This document shows positions 1-64,000 of a DNA stretch of 64,000 nucleotides, piece after piece. The stretch is from positions 2,287,295 through 2,351,294 of the forward strand of contig CM039211.1 of assembly GCA_008360975.2 (NCBI GenBank). Reading direction: 5' to 3'. Source of the DNA: Lichenostomus cassidix (taxonomy: Eukaryota > Chordata > Aves > Passeriformes > Meliphagidae). Within the stretch, counting starts at the first letter, position 1. Each line of letters begins with the position of its first letter. The notes beneath the pieces are model-generated. The model saw only the letters and a list, made by a program, of their open reading frames with translations. It had not been told where the DNA came from and made no database searches. The position numbers and the translations under genes are program-made.

Positions 1-3000
1 TAATTTAGATGGGGGTAAAAAAGGAGCTCTGTGGCTGTCAGATGGTGTGGGATTGCAGATTTCACTCCAGACCTGAAGATTGTGGTTATCCATAAAACTA
101 GGAAAACCTGGAAATGAGAGCAGCTTGGATGTGAAGGATTCAATAGCAGGAGACTGGTGCTGGGATCTTAATCTTAGTCTTAAGAAATTAAGCATAAAAT
201 ATGAAGGCTGTACAATTTTAAAAGCCCCTTAGGAAAAGGCAGGAGTTCCTGGATTTTTCCACAGTTTGTCTCAAAATTCCCAGACCTGATTGCTTCCTGG
301 GAGGTTGGCTGTGCATACACCCAGGTAAAAATATGTGCACAAAATTATTATCTAACCTTATTATCTAATTACAGCACACCAGATGTGTTGTATTTGTACT
401 GCACAACTTTTCCTTGTTGGTGTTCAATGTTTACACCTGACTCAGGCCATTTCTGCCTGTCAGTGTTGTGTGGGAGCATTTCTTCCAAAATGTTTTGTTT
501 ATCTCAGGTGCTGGAAGCTGCCTTTATTTCTGATTTTTAAGAATTCATGGCTTTCAGAAATGTGATATGATTTGGGGAGAAAAGTTCAATTACCTCTTAC
601 CCTTGGGGGAAAACTGCTCGACAGGGTTTCTATTGAATTGGTAAGTTTTTATTCTGTTCCTTTCAGCCTGCTGCTGAAAGATTTTTCTGGAGCTGACAGA
701 AAAACAGTGAAACTTGTGCCTTTGGGTGGTATGGTTGCTCTGTGTGTTGACTTTTGCCTTTAAGCTAATGTTTTTCAAAATAATTGAAGGTGCCTCTGAA
801 TGTTATAGTCAGATGGTTATTTGATATTCCCCCTCCCAATCCTGCGTGGGGCTCTCTGCACATCAAGAGTAATAAGGCTTAAATTATTTTACATATAATG
901 CATTATTTTAGCTACATAAGTAAACCTGAGTTCAAGTCCTGTTTTCTTGAATGAATATCTATTCTTTGGCTTCAAAACCACAAGTGCCAGGCCTTGGGAA
1001 TGCATCCAACTTTCAGCTGTGAGATTGGTGATCTGGCCTAAAATTCAAAGTATTTCCTAAATTCAGGTGTAGTGGTGACAGTAATTCATTAATTCTCCTC
1101 AATGCAGGGAAGAGGGAGTGTCTTTCTAGAGCAGTGCCTATTTGTGTTGATTTGTTTTTGAATGGGATTTCTTTTTTTTGGCAGCCTCTCAGTAATCCTG
1201 CCCCAGGGTAAATCTTAGTGGCAACTGACAGGGATTTTTTGAGTCTACATTGTGTCAGAAATGCTATAGTTTGAAGCACAGAAGTACCTGGTATTTCTAT
1301 ATTTATATGAGCAGTACAGAAATACCAGAATTGGACAAAACTTCAGGAAAGTGTTGCATATTTAGTTTATGTAAAAATGTCTTTAGTCACAGGATTTTAA
1401 AATTTACCCCAAAAACCCCTTGCTTGTGTCACAAGCACTGCTTGAGGTGTCAAGGTGATGGCACACCAAGAGCTGCTGGCATTCTTTGTGTCTGGAGATC
1501 TGGCTTTGGCCCTGAGGAGAAATGGAAACACTATCACTTTGCTAGCTGACTTTTAATTAGTTGTGTTAATTAACTGAAGCAGATCCCAATTTTAGCCAGC
1601 GCAAGTTAGGTTTCTTCACCAGCTCGTAGTGTTAATTTGATCATTAAATTGCTGAAACCTTAATTTTGCTGAAACAAACACTGACAAGCTTCAATGAACA
1701 AAAGCTAAGAGGAGTTGAAGACTGGAAATCTGGGATCTCAAATTTATGGCACTTCAAGGACATTTGAGTAGCCAGAAGATACAGAGGAGATGACAACCTG
1801 GAAAGCTGGAGACTCCGTGTCTGAGAAAACTATGATAAAAGGATTAAATATGGGCCAAATTAGCATGAAGAGAGAGAAATCAACAACCAACAGAGGACAG
1901 AATGCTAATTAATGAAGAGAATTATGTAATTTAGAACCAACAAACATTAATTTGTTTGTTTAAAATGTATAAATAAATGAAAAGGCTTGGCATCAGTGTG
2001 GAAGCTGGAACTCTGTCACTCACACACACAAACCTTGGCCATGAATATAGTAATGCCTGACTTGCTAACACAAAAAAGACAGTGTTAGAGTCATACTTTT
2101 TCCTGATATTTTCAGAGGATTTGTGTAACAGCCTCATTCTTGACAAGCCCAGGCAGAGAGGAGGCCTTGCTCGTGTTAAAACCATGCCTGAATACACACA
2201 TCAAACTCCTCTGCGACCACCCATGCTGACATGTGGTTGGCTTCTTGGAAAGTGTGAAGAACCACCTCCTCCTCCAGTTCTGTAATTCTGTGTGAGCAAA
2301 GAACTTATTCCCTACCTCTGCCAGAGCAATTTGGTGTCAAATATATGACCAGTCACAATGGGGACCTAGGATTTTATCTTAGATGTGAAATGTAGTTCTT
2401 CCCTGTCACATTTTCATGCCCTCCTATTTTAAGTGTGAATTTTCATCTTCTCACAGTAAAGTCCATAAACCCAAATTGTCTTGATTATGCAAAAATCCTT
2501 TAATCAAATCTGTGTCTGTACACAGTATAGACAGTTATAACTGATGTAAGTAGGAAACAAATATAAATACCAGCTAAATAGAAGGCTACAAATGTACTTG
2601 GGGGTTTGGCTCTGTGGATTTAGCACCCAGCACCTCTTTCTGTCCACAAATGTAAATAAATCAAATATTTAAACCCTGTGTGTCTATGGCTTTGCACACT
2701 GGGTGGGAGACTCCACTTCTCAGGGACAACATAACTACTGGTAAGGTGAACTATTTTTTTTTTTTTTTTTTTTAAGGAATTTGAAGCCATGATATGAAAG
2801 CTAGAAGAATAATTGTTAAGTGAAGATTGATGTTATTCACCCGTACCAATAACCATTTGTAGCTTCCTAGGACATTGGTCTACCTCTGCATATGTAATCA
2901 GCTTTCTCATTAAATATTTTTCATTAAAAGGCTCAAGAATGTTAAAAGGTAGAATTTGGAGAAATGGGTATAGAAATACATACTGCGACAGCTTGGATTG

Positions 3001-3559
3001 TAAGGATGTGGTTCTGTCTTGGATTTCTTTAGTTCCACATTTCATTTAATTCAACATTTTTTCATCTGGATTTGAAGCTGGGAGTGGCTTCTGCCTGGGA
3101 CTGTGCATAACTGTCTGAACAATTTAAGATGGTGGGTGATAAGGATATCCCTTTCTAGAGAAGGGATAAAGCATTTTTTGTACTTTGTAATTACTGTGTG
3201 ATTAGTTAATGCAGGTGTTACCTGATGATAGCTTCTTTTTGTAAACAAGGCTACAAAAACCTAACAATGTTAGTGTCTCCCATTCTGGAGACAGAGTAGA
3301 CTTCTTCTAAACCACTTATGACAGTTGTTAAGCCTTAAAGTCAGGGCTGTCCTGTATATATTTATCAGACCCCTAGAGATCTTTTTTATTTCTATGGATG
3401 TCAGTCATTCTACCCAGAAGCAGCTTTGAATCTTAACAAAACTTGCACCACCATATTTGAAAGTAATGTCAAAAAAATGTGGTTTCAGACCCCAGCCAGT
3501 GTTGGCTATTACTTAAAATCAATCACCAGTTTAACTCTGAATGGAATAAAAGGACAAAA
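1..3559. other. Intergenic sequence downstream of FBN2
   Basis: No supportable gene. ORFs of 60-99 codons on both strands have no domain signature or codon pattern. A T20 run lies at 2754-2773. An ATTA/TTAATTA-rich stretch at about 1550-1680 could be a regulatory element but is unproven. In mammals the next gene past the FBN2 3' end is SLC12A2; no part of it is seen here. Confidence 0.65.
2754..2773. repeat. Poly-T run (T20)
   Basis: Twenty consecutive T on plus in intergenic sequence. It could be a processed-element tail in reverse orientation, but no attached element is recognised. Confidence 0.9.
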
Positions 3560-3576
3560 ACTAACCCAAAATAAGC

Positions 3577-3582
3577 TTTATT
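3577..3582 (-). promoter_or_regulatory. FBN2: Canonical polyadenylation signal AATAAA
   Basis: Transcript reads CAATAAAGCTTATTTTGGG and is then followed by a T/G-rich stretch (GGGTTAGTTTTTGTCC), a fitting downstream element. Gives a 3'UTR of about 1.6 kb. Alternatives are 4553-4558 and 3385-3390. Confidence 0.6.
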
Positions 3583-3817
3583 GCAAGAAAACTGTTGTTT
3601 TACTGATACAAATGTTCAAGAGAAATATTTTTTTCTTACAACATTTCTTTTCAAAATCCCCAAACTCATCAAGAGAGAAGAAAAATCACTGAGTTTAACT
3701 TGGTATAGTCTTTGGTCAGCACCTAGATGCAACTGGAACAATCCTGGATGAGCTTTGGCTGTTTTCACATGAGAGATTCTGTTGCATGGCCAGTTACAGG
3801 CACCAGCTGTCACAGAA

Positions 3818-3824
3818 AGCACCA
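3818..3824 (-). promoter_or_regulatory. miR-29 seed match (TGGTGCT) in the 3'UTR
   Basis: Second 7mer-m8 TGGTGCT on the transcript, about 290 bases distal to the first and still upstream of the polyadenylation signal at 3577-3582. Confidence 0.5.
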
Positions 3825-4105
3825 TTGAGACATACAGTTAACACATGACAGTACGAGATTTAAAAAGAAAACAAAAATAAAAATCACTAAAGTAAACTAA
3901 AACTCAAGTCATTGTACAATCATCTCCCTTACAGAATAAGCTATGATAAACTGAGGCGTGTATAACTACAGCATTAATGAGATTTCTAACAAATGAACTT
4001 CAAATACATAATTTTCCTCGCCTGCACTGCAATAATTAAGTTTTGCAGGGTTGGCAGTCCTGACACAGCTCTCAGGGCTTAGCAAGTGCACCCTGGTTTT
4101 GAGCC

Positions 4106-4112
4106 AGCACCA
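4106..4112 (-). promoter_or_regulatory. miR-29 seed match (TGGTGCT) in the 3'UTR
   Basis: Plus AGCACCA equals TGGTGCT on the transcript, the 7mer-m8 match to the miR-29 seed. miR-29 is an established repressor of matrix genes including fibrillin-1. Confidence 0.5.
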
Positions 4113-5148
4113 AACAGGGTGAAACATTCCCTTCAGAGAGACATTTCCTTCAGCTGCCTGCAGGAATTAATGCCAGTTTGTGAAGCACCTTTTCTGAGCA
4201 TGAGGTGTGGTTGCCTGTGTGGCTCTTCGAGGTCACTGAGGGAAGGACAGCACAGTTTGGTTCTGCAGTTCTAATGGGATTTAAAAAAACAGTCAAGGTA
4301 TTTTGCTACAGGGGTTGTGCCTCCTCCACTATTTGCTGTGGATGATTCAGAACACAATCCCATTGAGCTGGTGTGAAATATGATCTCTGCAGAGACTGAT
4401 ATTGTGATATTTGTCCTCTGTGACTCTTTTTTCCCTTTTTTTTCCTCTTTTTTAGTACTCATTCACAAGAGCACTTTAGAATGCCCTACTGTGTGGACAG
4501 ATTACAATATCCCACTTTACAATATCCTACTACAGTGATCGTTCAGCTCTGATTTATTTTAGAATTACTTGTATACTGTTTGGATGACTGGTCCAAGTAG
4601 AAAAGAAAACATCTTCCAAATCTACTTCTTTTTTTCTTAATTAAGAAAGTACCTCTAAAATGTTATAGCTCAAATTTATAAAAGTAAAGAAAAACAAGCA
4701 AGTTTCCCTTTTTGTTTACATAATTTGTTATTTTCTCCATATATTACTGCATTAAAAATAAATAAACATCTATAATTTTTTTTCATTAGGAACTATAGCA
4801 AAATACCCAAAGTGTTACAGACTGCTAACAGGAAAAAAAATAGCTCACATTTTTGTGCCATTTAGTGCCATATGATGACTCCTTGAACTTTAGCTTCTTA
4901 ATATACTTTAAATCGAGGTTATATAAAAGATACAGTAACCATGATTTGCCCTTGTAATAGAAGTTTTGGCAGAGTTTAATCACCCCGTCCAGAAGAGGGA
5001 GATTCTGCAGTCTTGGCAGGATGGAAAGGAAGGGCCTTCCTCCCCCAAAATACACCTTTCCAAAGGACACTTTGAAAGGCAGATACTCCCAGGTGTGTAG
5101 ACAAGCCAGAAGTGTCAGAAGAAGTGGAACAGATCCCTTCAGAGGCGG

Positions 5149-63866
<58,718 letters not shown>

Positions 63867-64000
63867 CTGTGCCAGCACAATGACAGAAGACAGTCAGACA
63901 CTGAAAGGTGAAACAAACCTGCTCCTGTGATGGGTGTGGGCAACACCTAACTCACTGGATCTTGACACTGTCATTCAGAGCCAAGGGACAGCACAGGTGT

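Larger units (their letters stand above)
3560..5148 (-). other. FBN2: FBN2 3'UTR (inferred extent)
   Basis: About 1.6 kb from the stop codon to just past the AATAAA at 3577-3582. AT-rich, with an AU-rich TTTATTTATTT element on the transcript near 4757-4766, a proximal AATAAA at 4553-4558, and two miR-29 seed matches. Extent is inferred without transcript data; a further AATAAA at 3385-3390 would give a longer form. Confidence 0.65.

Overview
The window is vertebrate, almost certainly avian, nuclear DNA carrying one recognisable protein gene on the minus strand: the 3' three quarters of fibrillin-2 (FBN2). Chicken-repeat-1 (CR1) LINE fragments, compact introns and modest repeat content point to a bird. 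FBN2 is Z-linked in chicken as far as I recall, so this may be Z sequence, but nothing in the window proves that. The paralogue call rests on protein sequence: the last-but-one exon reads [10 protein letters not shown] and [18 protein letters not shown]7 has [17 protein letters not shown], and RGD occurs in both TB3 and TB4. These match FBN2 rather than FBN1 or FBN3 as I remember those proteins.

Layout in transcript order (high to low coordinate): 48 coding exons, numbered 18-65 by counting back from the last exon against the 65-exon vertebrate gene. Exons 18-20 encode cbEGF7-9, 21-22 hybrid domain 2, 23 cbEGF10, 24 TB3 (first RGD), 25-36 cbEGF11-22, 37-38 TB4 (second RGD), 39-40 cbEGF23-24, 41-42 TB5, 43-49 cbEGF25-31, 50-51 TB6, 52-56 cbEGF32-36, 57 TB7, 58-63 cbEGF37-43, 64 the unique C-terminal region with a furin site, and 65 the C-terminal propeptide. 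All exons are open, all introns are GT-AG, and phases fit (phase 1 throughout, then 2 and 0 at the last two junctions), giving about 2,138 residues in the window. Exons 1-17 and the promoter lie beyond base 64000. The 3'UTR runs from 5148 to a polyadenylation signal at 3577-3582 and holds two miR-29 seed matches. Bases 1 to about 3550 are intergenic with no gene that I can support.

Non-coding content: two related LTR-like repeats (about 5579-6105 and 49340-49920), each just upstream of an unusually GC-rich exon (65 and 24); CR1 fragments at about 9165-9822, 46290-46465 and, older, 34600-34965; several microsatellites, three of which sit close to splice acceptors or donors; a 137-base pure pyrimidine tract; and a triplicated branch-point-like motif before exon 33. 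I found no second gene, RNA gene, CRISPR array or new molecular system. The points most worth a second look are the GC-rich, divergent terminal exon (placensin/asprosin-like propeptide) and the repeats crowding splice sites.
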